A model generated the notes under the pieces. It worked only from the letters and a program-made list of their open reading frames with translations. It was not told where the DNA came from and ran no database searches. A DNA stretch of 7,950 nt from assembly GCA_964633845.1 (NCBI GenBank), contig CAZWLA010000052.1:1-7950 (forward strand), written 5' to 3'. The position numbers were made by a program, and so were the translations under genes. This document shows, in pieces, positions 1 through 6,989 of this stretch (within the stretch, counting starts at the first letter, position 1; each line of letters opens with the position of its first letter). Source of the stretch: JADHTT01 sp964633845. Its GTDB lineage: Bacteria; Campylobacterota; Campylobacteria; Campylobacterales; Arcobacteraceae.

Positions 1-419
1 GTAAAGGCTAATGCTTTTGTAATATCATTTTCTGAATAATCTGTAAAAGTATCTGTAGCAGATATTAGCCATCTTGTATTTAAATTTTTCAGTAAAAATT
101 CTTTTTGTTCATTCCATAGAGCTTCAAATATTTTATAGTGTTTTTCCTGTTCAAATTCTCTTCTAATCAAAACAATTATTTTAGCATGTGTATAACACAA
201 TTCACTTTCACCTGCAAACTCATTTTTCAATACTTTAAAGTGTTCCTCAATATTATCTGAGCTACCATGTGTATATACCTTTTCATCTACAGAGATAATA
301 TTATTAATTTGACTATCAAAATCTGTCGATATCATTGAAGATAATTCTTTTGCACCAAACCTTCGTTTATATCTTTTAAAAGAAAATAGTTTTTCTAGTT
401 TTGATTTTTCTCTTGCCAT
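1..419 (-). CDS. Unrecognised soluble protein, 5' part only (C-terminus beyond the window)
   Basis: The frame is open from ATG at 419 to the window edge, giving 139 codons plus two bases with no stop. The start is well supported: AAAGAGGT lies six bases upstream and overlaps the rmlB stop codon, and only four bases separate the two genes. The protein opens with MAREKSKLEKLFSFKRYKRR, a strongly basic stretch. It continues as a charged, apparently soluble sequence with no signal peptide or membrane segment. Stretches such as REFEQEKHYKIFEALWNEQK look helical. Near the edge it reads RWLISATDTFTDYSEND. I see no nucleotide-sugar binding motif, no DXD and no Rossmann glycine loop, and I do not recognise the family. 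Its position directly after rmlB suggests a role in the same surface-glycan pathway, but that rests on context alone. The gene itself is quite certain; its function is unknown. Confidence 0.85.
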   Translation of the reverse strand, partial: MAREKSKLEKLFSFKRYKRRFGAKELSSMISTDFDSQINNIISVDEKVYTHGSSDNIEEHFKVLKNEFAGESELCYTHAKIIVLIRREFEQEKHYKIFEALWNEQKEFLLKNLNTRWLISATDTFTDYSENDITKALAF

Positions 420-423
420 AAAA

Positions 424-1458
424 CTACCTCTTTATTGTCTTTTCTAAATACCATTCAATAGTTTTCACTATCCCTGTATCAAAATTCTCGTCGGCTTTCC
501 AACCAAGCTCTTCTTCTAATTTAGTTGCATCGATAGCGTATCTTCTATCATGTCCTGCTCTATCTTCTACGAATGTTATTAACTCTTTATAGGAATTTGA
601 TGTCGGAACTTTTGCATCAAGAATGGTGCAAATTGTATCTACTATTTGTAGATTTGTTCTTTCATTTCTTCCACCTATGTTATAGACATTTGCTTCTTTA
701 CCTGTATGGTATACTAGATCTATACCTTTACAATGATCTAAAACATATAACCAATCTCTAATATTTTTACCATCACCATAAATTGGTATTGGCTCATTTG
801 CTAGTGCTTTTCGTATAATTGTTGGTATTAATTTCTCATCATGTTGTTTTGGGCCATAGTTATTAGAACAGTTTGTGATAACTGTATTTAGTCCATATGT
901 TTCTTGGTATGATCTTACTATCATGTCTGAACTTGCTTTAGATGCACTATATGGAGAGTTTGGAGCATATGGTGTATCTTCTCTAAATAGATCTGTAGGA
1001 TCATCACTAAGAGTACCATATACTTCATCTGTTGAAATATGATGAAATCTACAATCTTTATATTCTTCTTTATATTGGAAGGGTTTCTCCATCCAGTATT
1101 TATATGCTACATCTATTAGTGTAAATGTACCATTTACATTTGTCTCTACAAATACACCTGGGTTTTTAATAGAATTATCTACATGTGATTCAGCTGCAAA
1201 GTGGATAACACCTTGTATATCATATTCACTGAATATAAATTCAACTAAATCTCTATTACAAATATCACCTTTGATAAATTTATATCTAGGATTTTCTTCA
1301 CACTCTTTTAGATTTTCTAAATCGCCTGCGTAAGTTAGAAGATCAAGATTCACTATATTGTAATCTTGATACTTATCTATAAAGTATGGTACAAAGTTAG
1401 ATCCTATAAACCCTGCACATCCTGTAAGTAGTATTGTTTTATTTGAATTATTGAACAT
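424..1458 (-). CDS. rmlB: dTDP-glucose 4,6-dehydratase RmlB
   Basis: RmlB carries out the second step of dTDP-L-rhamnose synthesis: NAD-dependent dehydration of dTDP-glucose to dTDP-4-keto-6-deoxyglucose, in the cytoplasm. It is an extended short-chain dehydrogenase. The N-terminal Rossmann loop reads TGCAGFIG (about residues 12-19). The catalytic acid pair is in STDEVYG (D144, E145), and the active-site YSASK holds Y170 and K174. NNYGP and a C-terminal substrate-binding half follow. I chose ATG 1458, giving 344 residues, the usual family length. It overlaps the rmlD stop by one base (TAATG), and the Rossmann strand begins shortly after it. The frame is open to a GTG at 1488, but that adds ten basic, non-conserved residues, overlaps rmlD by 31 bases and has no ribosome binding site. 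The gene is last of the four rml genes here. Identity is near certain because rmlA, rmlC and rmlD adjoin it. Confidence 0.97.
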   Translation of the reverse strand: MFNNSNKTILLTGCAGFIGSNFVPYFIDKYQDYNIVNLDLLTYAGDLENLKECEENPRYKFIKGDICNRDLVEFIFSEYDIQGVIHFAAESHVDNSIKNPGVFVETNVNGTFTLIDVAYKYWMEKPFQYKEEYKDCRFHHISTDEVYGTLSDDPTDLFREDTPYAPNSPYSASKASSDMIVRSYQETYGLNTVITNCSNNYGPKQHDEKLIPTIIRKALANEPIPIYGDGKNIRDWLYVLDHCKGIDLVYHTGKEANVYNIGGRNERTNLQIVDTICTILDAKVPTSNSYKELITFVEDRAGHDRRYAIDATKLEEELGWKADENFDTGIVKTIEWYLEKTIKR

Positions 1459-2324
1459 TATTTTCTTTCTCTCATAGTTTTTAAACACTGATCTAAACTA
1501 TCTTTCCAGTATGGAATTGATATATTATACTCTTTTGTTATTTTAGCCTTATTTAGTAAAGAGTAGTGTGGTCTTGCTGCTGGTGTAGGATAATCTTTTG
1601 TTTCAATTGGATTTATTTGACACTCTAACTTAGCCATTCTCATAATCTCTTTTGCAAAGTCATACCAAGATAAAACACCTTCATTTGAGTAGTTGTATAT
1701 AGATACTTTATTATTTTTAATATTTGGTAATATATCTAATATTGTTTTTGCTAAATCTCTTGCATATGTAGGAGTTCCTACTTGATCAAATATCACATCT
1801 AAAGAGTCTTTATCCTTACCAAGTCGAAGCATTGTTTTTACAAAGTTATTTCCAAATGAACTATATACCCATGATGTTCTTATGATGATAGAGTTATGAG
1901 GATTGATCTTAATCATCTCATTTTCACCATCAAGTTTTGTTTGACCATATACACTATTTGGATTTGTTTGTTGCTCTTCTATATATGGTTTATATGCCTT
2001 TCCATCAAATACATAATCAGTAGATATATGAATTAATTTAATATTATTTTTTTTAGATAACTCTGCTAGTTTTTTTACAGCTTTTCTATTAATTAAATCA
2101 GCATTCTCTTTATCATCTTCGGCTTTATCAACTGCAGTGTATGCTGCAGCATTTATGATAGTGTCTATATTATTAGTTTTTACAAATACTTTTATATCTT
2201 CTTCATTAGTGATATCAAGATCATCTTTAGTAGTAAAAAAGAAACTGTAAGAGTATCTATTGGCTAATTCTCTTAACTCACTTCCTACTTGACCATTTGA
2301 TCCTGTAACTAAGATATTAGGCAT
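1458..2324 (-). CDS. rmlD: dTDP-4-dehydrorhamnose reductase RmlD
   Basis: RmlD makes the final reduction in the pathway, converting dTDP-4-keto-L-rhamnose to dTDP-L-rhamnose with NAD(P)H. The 288-residue protein is a typical full-length short-chain reductase. The cofactor loop TGSNGQVG is at about residues 7-14, and INAAAYTAVDKAE follows the third strand. The catalytic triad is seen as T102 in STDYVF and Y126 with K130 in YGQTK. A C-terminal RPHYSLLNKAK-type substrate-binding segment is also present. The ATG at 2324 lies inside the end of rmlC (8-base overlap) and no clear Shine-Dalgarno sequence precedes it, so translation probably depends on ribosomes finishing rmlC. Its stop shares a base with the rmlB start. 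An A8 run occurs in the coding strand near 2047-2054 but does not break the frame. The call is very secure given the full pathway around it. Confidence 0.97.
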   Translation of the reverse strand: MPNILVTGSNGQVGSELRELANRYSYSFFFTTKDDLDITNEEDIKVFVKTNNIDTIINAAAYTAVDKAEDDKENADLINRKAVKKLAELSKKNNIKLIHISTDYVFDGKAYKPYIEEQQTNPNSVYGQTKLDGENEMIKINPHNSIIIRTSWVYSSFGNNFVKTMLRLGKDKDSLDVIFDQVGTPTYARDLAKTILDILPNIKNNKVSIYNYSNEGVLSWYDFAKEIMRMAKLECQINPIETKDYPTPAARPHYSLLNKAKITKEYNISIPYWKDSLDQCLKTMRERK

Positions 2325-2892
2325 AATAATCTACTTCATATTCAAATAGATCATTAGTATCTTTTAACAATGGCTGTACTTTATCTTTAGCAGATAAGTT
2401 TAGTTCATCATGATCTAGTATCCAATCTATATTTAGATCTTCATCATCAAATGCTATACCTCTATCACATTCTGGTGAGTAGTAGCTATCTACTTTATAT
2501 GCAAATGTAGTATCATCTTCAAGTACTACAAATCCATGAGCAAATCCTCTTGGTACTAGTAGTTGTCTTTTATTTTCACTTGTAAGTTTAACTGCTACAC
2601 GTTTACCAAATGTAGGTGAACCTTTTCTTATATCAACAGCTACATCTAAAACAGAACCTTGTATTACTCTTACTAGTTTAGTTTGAGCATGTGGAGCTAA
2701 TTGATAATGCAAACCTCTTAAAACCCCTTTTGAGCTTTTAGATTCATTATCTTGACAGAAGTTTATTTTATAACCTAAAAACTCTTCAAGCTTGTCAGCT
2801 CTAAAAGTTTCTACAAAGTATCCTCTATCATCACCATGAGCTACTGGTTCACATATAACTACATCTGGGATATCTGTTCTTATAAAATTCAT
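2317..2892 (-). CDS. rmlC: dTDP-4-dehydrorhamnose 3,5-epimerase RmlC
   Basis: RmlC epimerises C3 and C5 of dTDP-4-keto-6-deoxyglucose to give the L-configured sugar. It is a cofactor-free cupin that works as a dimer in the cytoplasm. The 191-residue length is typical. Family landmarks are all present: DDRGYFVETF (about 21-30), QDNESKSSKGVLRGLHYQ with the catalytic base H62, LVPRGFAHGFVVL (111-123), and AYKVDSYYSPECDRGI with catalytic Y132. D170 in SAKDK is the probable partner of H62. The ATG at 2892 shares one base with the rmlA stop (TAATG). The upstream sequence is only weakly purine-rich, which suggests translational coupling to rmlA. The reading frame is intact with no missing key residue. 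Confidence 0.97.
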   Translation of the reverse strand: MNFIRTDIPDVVICEPVAHGDDRGYFVETFRADKLEEFLGYKINFCQDNESKSSKGVLRGLHYQLAPHAQTKLVRVIQGSVLDVAVDIRKGSPTFGKRVAVKLTSENKRQLLVPRGFAHGFVVLEDDTTFAYKVDSYYSPECDRGIAFDDEDLNIDWILDHDELNLSAKDKVQPLLKDTNDLFEYEVDYYA

Positions 2893-3770
2893 TATATTTC
2901 GTTTGCTCTTCTAATTAGATATTGACCATATTGGTTTTTCTTTAGTGGTTGTGCAAGTTCTAATAATTGTTCTTTATTGATATATCCCATCTCATATGCT
3001 ATCTCTTCTATACATGCTACTTTTAAACTTTGTCTATTCTCAATAGTTTGTATAAACTGACTTGCTTCTAATAAAGACTCATGGGTACCTGTATCTAACC
3101 AAGCATACCCTCTACCCATTAATTCCACTTTTAATCTATCTTCTTCTAGATAGTCTTGATTAAGTGTGGTTATCTCTAATTCACCACGATCAGATGGCTT
3201 TACTAATTTAGCTTTTTGTACTACATCATTTGGATAGAAGTATAATCCCACTACTGCATAGTTAGATTTAGGTTCACTTGGTTTTTCTTCTAAGCTAGTT
3301 ACATTACCATCTTTATCAAATTCTGCAACTCCATATCTTTCTGGATCATGTACATGGTATCCAAATACAGTTGCTTTATTTTCCTCTTTAGCATTTTTAA
3401 CACTTTGAGCTAATAGTTCAGTTAAGCCATGACCATAAAAGATGTTATCACCAAGAACCAAACAAGCATCATCACCATCTAAAAATTCTTCACCAAGAGT
3501 AAATGCTTGAGCTAATCCATCTGGAGATGGTTGAACTATATATGAAAACTTCATACCAATATCAGAGCCACATCCAAGTAGTTGTTCAAATCTTGGTAAG
3601 TCGTCTGGAGTAGAGATAATAAGTACTTCTTTAATACCTGCAAGCATTAAAACAGATAATGGGTAATAAATCATAGGTTTATCATAAATGGGAACTAATT
3701 GTTTAGATACCCCTTTTGTGATTGGGTAAAGACGAGTGCCTGAGCCTCCGGCTAGTATTATGCCTTTCAT
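2892..3770 (-). CDS. rmlA: Glucose-1-phosphate thymidylyltransferase RmlA
   Basis: RmlA is the committed first step: glucose-1-phosphate plus dTTP gives dTDP-glucose and pyrophosphate. It is normally feedback-inhibited by dTDP-L-rhamnose. The 292-residue sequence closely follows the E. coli and Salmonella enzymes as I know them. The nucleotide signature GGSGTRLYPIT is at residues 8-18, followed by KQLVPIYDKPMIYYPLSVLM. LVLGDNIFYGHGL carries the metal-binding aspartate. SLEEKPSEPKSNYAVVGLYF and LDTGTHESLLEAS form the sugar-binding part. The ATG at 3770 has the best ribosome binding site in the window, so this is the likely entry point for translation of the rml block. It follows the glycosyltransferase gene after an 11-base gap. 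Identity is effectively certain. Confidence 0.98.
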   Translation of the reverse strand: MKGIILAGGSGTRLYPITKGVSKQLVPIYDKPMIYYPLSVLMLAGIKEVLIISTPDDLPRFEQLLGCGSDIGMKFSYIVQPSPDGLAQAFTLGEEFLDGDDACLVLGDNIFYGHGLTELLAQSVKNAKEENKATVFGYHVHDPERYGVAEFDKDGNVTSLEEKPSEPKSNYAVVGLYFYPNDVVQKAKLVKPSDRGELEITTLNQDYLEEDRLKVELMGRGYAWLDTGTHESLLEASQFIQTIENRQSLKVACIEEIAYEMGYINKEQLLELAQPLKKNQYGQYLIRRANEI

Positions 3771-3774
3771 TTAT

Positions 3775-3782
3775 ACCTCCTT
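3775..3782 (-). promoter_or_regulatory. Strong Shine-Dalgarno sequence of rmlA
   Basis: Reading the minus strand, AAGGAGGT sits four bases before the rmlA ATG. It is an essentially full anti-16S match and overlaps the last base of the glycosyltransferase stop codon. The later rml genes lack a comparable site and instead start at overlapping stop/start junctions. Confidence 0.85.
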
Positions 3783-4756
3783 TAATGCTTAATTCTTGGA
3801 CTTTTCCAACGTCTAAATACAACTAAATTGTAATAATATTTAGTTAAATTCTTCATTAGTAATATTTTAGATTTATATTTTGGTTTCCAAAACCTAAAAT
3901 CTAACAATAATACAATTAAGTTTGATAATAATGATTTGAATGCTATTAAAAAGTTTAATAATATTCTATTAATTCCATTAGTATATTTATTTACAAACAT
4001 ATGACTTGAAATAATCACTTCAGATTTCGTCATTGCAGAAACAGTGGGGTTGATCCTTGATGAAACACCGTGAATATGAGTAATGTTTACATCTCTTAGT
4101 AAAGCAATTTCAAAACCATTATCTCTTACTTTCTTACATAAATCTACATCTTCAAAATACATCCAAAAATTATTATCATCAAATTTACCAACACTATTAA
4201 ATAAGTCTTGTGATATCAACATAACTGAGCCAGCTATCCAATCAGGATACCAAATCAGTTTATTTTGATTGAATTTTGAATGTAACTTATCTTTATTAAT
4301 AAATTTATATATTGCCCTAAATAGTCCAATTGTCAGCCATGGGTTTAAAAATGCAATTTCCCTTTCTCTCCTTCCATTTTCACTAATTTTACTACAAGAA
4401 ACTATACCTACATTTTTATTCTCTACTAAAAAGTTCAACATTTTATCAATTGAACTTGATTCAGTAAGAACTGTATCTGGATTCAAAAATAAAAAATATT
4501 TTCCTTTTGCTTCATTTGCTCCAAGATTACAACCATTTGAAAATCCATTATTACCATCATTTTCAATAAACTTAACATAATTATACTTCTTAACATAATG
4601 ATTAAATTGTCCATCGTTAGAATAATTATCAACTACAATCATTTCATAAGTACATTTAGGTCCAAATTTCTCAAGTGATTCTAAACATTTAGCAAGTTTT
4701 ATCCAGCTTTTGTAATTTAAAATAATTATCGAAATATCTATGTTATTACTTTTCAC
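3782..4756 (-). CDS. Family 2 glycosyltransferase, WbbL/rhamnosyltransferase-like
   Basis: This is a GT-A fold inverting glycosyltransferase that would add a sugar from a nucleotide donor to a lipid-linked or LPS acceptor at the cytoplasmic face of the inner membrane. The N-terminus shows DISIIILNYKSW (residues 7-18), then VVDNYSNDG (41-49) and NDGNNGFSNGCNLGA (66-80). The metal/nucleotide motif is NPDT (92-95). WIAGSVMLI (173-181), YFEDVDLCKKVRDNGFEI (200-217) with the probable catalytic acid, and HIHGVSS (227-233) are typical of the WbbL group. A hydrophobic stretch at about 263-286 followed by a basic tail suggests membrane association. Start is GTG 4756, with AGGG six bases upstream and an 8-base gap from the preceding gene. 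Adjacency to rmlACDB makes dTDP-L-rhamnose a plausible donor, but substrate cannot be read from sequence; galactosyl or other transfer is possible. The family call is firm, the rhamnosyl specificity is inference. Confidence 0.88.
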   Translation of the reverse strand: MKSNNIDISIIILNYKSWIKLAKCLESLEKFGPKCTYEMIVVDNYSNDGQFNHYVKKYNYVKFIENDGNNGFSNGCNLGANEAKGKYFLFLNPDTVLTESSSIDKMLNFLVENKNVGIVSCSKISENGRREREIAFLNPWLTIGLFRAIYKFINKDKLHSKFNQNKLIWYPDWIAGSVMLISQDLFNSVGKFDDNNFWMYFEDVDLCKKVRDNGFEIALLRDVNITHIHGVSSRINPTVSAMTKSEVIISSHMFVNKYTNGINRILLNFLIAFKSLLSNLIVLLLDFRFWKPKYKSKILLMKNLTKYYYNLVVFRRWKSPRIKH

Positions 4757-4762
4757 GTATCA

Positions 4763-4766
4763 CCCT
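4763..4766 (-). promoter_or_regulatory. Shine-Dalgarno sequence deciding the GTG start of the glycosyltransferase
   Basis: On the minus strand, AGGG followed by TGATAC precedes GTG 4756. The AG of this site is also the end of the TAG stop codon of the upstream phosphotransferase gene. This links termination and re-initiation and supports the GTG as a real start. Confidence 0.6.
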
Positions 4767-6624
4767 ATTTATAATTGACTTTATTTTCATATAAATACTT
4801 ACTTCCATAAATAAAAGACAATCCATATTTTATCTTAGTATTATCATCTTCAATTTTATTATACCTATAATCATATGTATTTATCTTATTTTTACCAGTA
4901 TACACTATAAACTTATTCTGCGTCATATATGCAAAATTTTTATTTTGAGCAATTAATATTGCACTATCTCTTTGATATTGAAGTACAGAAGTACCCATGT
5001 ATGGGATATTTACACTAATTCCTGCTATATCTAGTACTGTTGGCATAAAATCAATTTGAGAAGCTATCTTATTATACTCTTGGGCATGTTTAAAATTATC
5101 AGATACAATCAATGAGGCTATTTTGTATTTATTAATTGGTACATCTCCTAAACCATATGAATTAGAATTATGATCAGCTATAAAAGCAACTACAGTATTT
5201 TCAAGCATACCTTTATCTTCAAGCTTTTTCATAAATTTACCAATAGCATAATCAGCATACTTTACAGAATTTGTGATACTTTCAAGTGGTACATCATCAT
5301 ATGGAGTAAACTTATCTTTTGGATAATCAAATGGCTCATGGCTAGACATAGTAAGTAGTGTCAAAAAATATGGTTCACCATTAAAATTATCTATAGTTTC
5401 AAATGCTTTTTCATATAGGTCTTCATCACTATATCCCCATGTATATTTTATCTTTGAGCTATCAAAATCCTCTTTCCCATAGACATTATCAAATCCATTT
5501 GATAGTAAAAAACCTCTCATATTATCAAAGTCTGCATCACCTGAGTAGAGGAAGCTTGTATTATATCCTTGATCTTTAAGTGTTCTAGCTACTGTATAGA
5601 AATCTTTTTGTGATTTTGAGGCTTTTACATATTCTCTTGATGGTATTGGATAAAGTGATGTCATAATAGATGATACACCCCAAGATGTCCTCGTACCCAC
5701 TGCGTACATATTTGTAAAATATAGTGATTTTTTTGTAAGTGCATCAAGATTCGGAGTAGTAGGCGTCCCACCTAGGTGTCCTACATGCTCATGACCAAAA
5801 CTTTCAACTATTACTAATATAATATTTTTCTTTTTATTGAAGCTTGACTTTTGAAATCTTTTTAAGTTCATCTCATTATTTTCAATACCACTTAATCGTT
5901 TTACATTTTCTATAGCTTCTTCATTTGATATATCACCATAATGATAAAACTTTTCCTCTTTTAATAAGTATGTTGCATATCCAATTGAAAAGATTGAATT
6001 ATTTGCTATCTCATTATGCATATTTGATTTTGAAAATGTATAAAAGCCTTGATTTGGAGTAGATGAATCTAGAGAGCTTCTAGTAGCTATAAATAGTACT
6101 ATTATCATAAGTGGCAATGATAATAATCTTAACTTTATACTACCTTTGTTTATATTTAATTTTATAAACTTATATACTACAAAAGCTATCAGTATTAATA
6201 AGGGTAGCACTACTACTAAATAAGCCTTATAAAGTCCCCATATCATTAAAAGTATCTCTTCATAATTATTAAGATGTTCTATAAAAAGATAATTTGGTCT
6301 AGAGAAAAACTCTCCCATAAATCCAATAGCAGCAACCTCTATAACTAAATATATCATAAATAGTATAGTTAATACTACTCTTATAATTGCAACTAAATTT
6401 AAACTATAAAACCAAATATATAATAGTCCAAATAAACCAAATATAATAGTATCCATTCTAAGGCCACAGAGTAAACTATATACTAAGTTTAATGATAATT
6501 GATCTGTAAAAACAAATAACAATACTATTCTAAATATAGCACCTATTAGAAGAAAAATAGCCCATAATTTAAATAGTGGTAGATATTCCTTAAAAGAATC
6601 TATAATTAGTGAAAAAATCTTCAC
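4765..6624 (-). CDS. LTA synthase/OpgB-like membrane phosphotransferase (sulfatase fold)
   Basis: This enzyme probably transfers a phosphoglycerol or phosphoethanolamine group from a phospholipid to a periplasmic or surface glycan. With GTG 6624 it has 619 residues. The N-terminal third holds about five hydrophobic helices (roughly 18-40, 44-73, 75-103, 128-153 and 165-182). The extracytoplasmic sulfatase-fold domain starts near residue 267. Comparison with LtaS suggests these metal and catalytic residues: E274 in VIVESFGHEH, the nucleophile T313 in VGTRTSWG, H429 in MSSHEPF, and D484-H485 in FIADHNSNSYG. TWGYSDEDLYEKA also matches the family. The start is set by GAGGT six bases upstream and by a TAGTG overlap with the dgkA stop. 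The frame extends to a TTG at 6657, but that adds eleven polar residues before the first helix. The threonine nucleophile argues against a true sulfatase, which needs a formylglycine-forming Cys or Ser. Donor and acceptor are unknown; the pairing with dgkA favours a reaction that releases diacylglycerol. Confidence 0.88.
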   Translation of the reverse strand: MKIFSLIIDSFKEYLPLFKLWAIFLLIGAIFRIVLLFVFTDQLSLNLVYSLLCGLRMDTIIFGLFGLLYIWFYSLNLVAIIRVVLTILFMIYLVIEVAAIGFMGEFFSRPNYLFIEHLNNYEEILLMIWGLYKAYLVVVLPLLILIAFVVYKFIKLNINKGSIKLRLLSLPLMIIVLFIATRSSLDSSTPNQGFYTFSKSNMHNEIANNSIFSIGYATYLLKEEKFYHYGDISNEEAIENVKRLSGIENNEMNLKRFQKSSFNKKKNIILVIVESFGHEHVGHLGGTPTTPNLDALTKKSLYFTNMYAVGTRTSWGVSSIMTSLYPIPSREYVKASKSQKDFYTVARTLKDQGYNTSFLYSGDADFDNMRGFLLSNGFDNVYGKEDFDSSKIKYTWGYSDEDLYEKAFETIDNFNGEPYFLTLLTMSSHEPFDYPKDKFTPYDDVPLESITNSVKYADYAIGKFMKKLEDKGMLENTVVAFIADHNSNSYGLGDVPINKYKIASLIVSDNFKHAQEYNKIASQIDFMPTVLDIAGISVNIPYMGTSVLQYQRDSAILIAQNKNFAYMTQNKFIVYTGKNKINTYDYRYNKIEDDNTKIKYGLSFIYGSKYLYENKVNYK

Positions 6625-6989
6625 TACAATACCTCTACAATTAGCACTAATACCCAACAGGCTACATGAAGAGCTATACTAAACATAACTGCAGTTGCAC
6701 CTATGTCTTTTGCACTTTTAGCTAATGGGTGTATCTCTTTGGTTACAAGATCAACTATATTTTCTACTGCTGAATTTAAAAGTTCTACAATAAGTACTAA
6801 AATACCACTTATTAAAAGTGCTAGCTTTGAAGATAAAGAGATATCAAATATAAAAATAAAAGCTAAAATAAATATAGATAATACTAACTCTATTTTAAAT
6901 GATGTCTCTGTTTTTATAGCATGTGTTAAACCATCTATAGCATAAGATGTATTTTTAAAAAAGTTATATTTCGGTTTATTATTTTTCAT
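6624..6989 (-). CDS. dgkA: Diacylglycerol kinase DgkA
   Basis: DgkA is a small trimeric inner-membrane kinase that phosphorylates diacylglycerol to phosphatidic acid with MgATP. From ATG 6989 it has 121 residues, against 122 in E. coli. In that numbering the E. coli catalytic residues fall at the same positions: E28, E69, N72, E76, K94 and D95, seen in KTETSFKIE, VELLNSAVENIVD and AKDIGATAV. An N-terminal amphipathic segment and three hydrophobic helices (about 32-48, 54-75 and 97-118) fit the known fold. The start has GGAG six bases upstream and overlaps the end of the lpxL gene by 11 bases. The frame is open to 7064, but the extra 25 residues are non-conserved and would overlap lpxL far more. 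The gene ends in TAGTG, sharing a base with the phosphotransferase start. It probably recycles diacylglycerol released by that enzyme. Undecaprenol kinase activity, known for Gram-positive relatives, is a less likely alternative. Confidence 0.95.
   Translation of the reverse strand: MKNNKPKYNFFKNTSYAIDGLTHAIKTETSFKIELVLSIFILAFIFIFDISLSSKLALLISGILVLIVELLNSAVENIVDLVTKEIHPLAKSAKDIGATAVMFSIALHVACWVLVLIVEVL
6631..6635 (-). promoter_or_regulatory. Shine-Dalgarno sequence deciding the GTG start of the phosphotransferase
   Basis: GAGGT on the minus strand lies six bases before GTG 6624 and inside the last codons of dgkA. The upstream TTG at 6657 has no comparable site, so this element favours the shorter, 619-residue protein. 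Confidence 0.65.

Noticed and set aside
573..761. Plus-strand open frame opposite rmlB
   Set aside because: It is antisense to a conserved enzyme and its composition, rich in Leu, Tyr and His, is what the reverse of AT-rich coding sequence gives.
3771..3781. Possible promoter or terminator between the glycosyltransferase and rmlA
   Set aside because: The gap is only 11 bases and is occupied by the rmlA ribosome binding site; no hairpin fits. TATAAT-like strings inside the upstream gene are expected by chance in such AT-rich DNA.
4083..4580. Two plus-strand open frames (4083-4268 and 4269-4580) opposite the glycosyltransferase gene
   Set aside because: They lie wholly antisense to a gene with clear family motifs, have no ribosome binding site that I could see, and encode sequence with no recognisable domain.
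5170..5358. Plus-strand open frame opposite the phosphotransferase gene
   Set aside because: It overlaps the conserved catalytic domain in antisense and shows no independent coding signal.
4765..6624. Annotation of the sulfatase-fold protein as a true sulfatase
   Set aside because: The nucleophile position is a threonine in VGTRTSWG, and the CxPxR or SxPxR motif needed for formylglycine is absent. The multi-helix N-terminus fits phosphotransferases of the LtaS/OpgB/EptA type.
6703..6945. Plus-strand open frame opposite dgkA
   Set aside because: It is antisense to dgkA, whose catalytic residues match E. coli positions exactly; no start signal supports the plus-strand frame.
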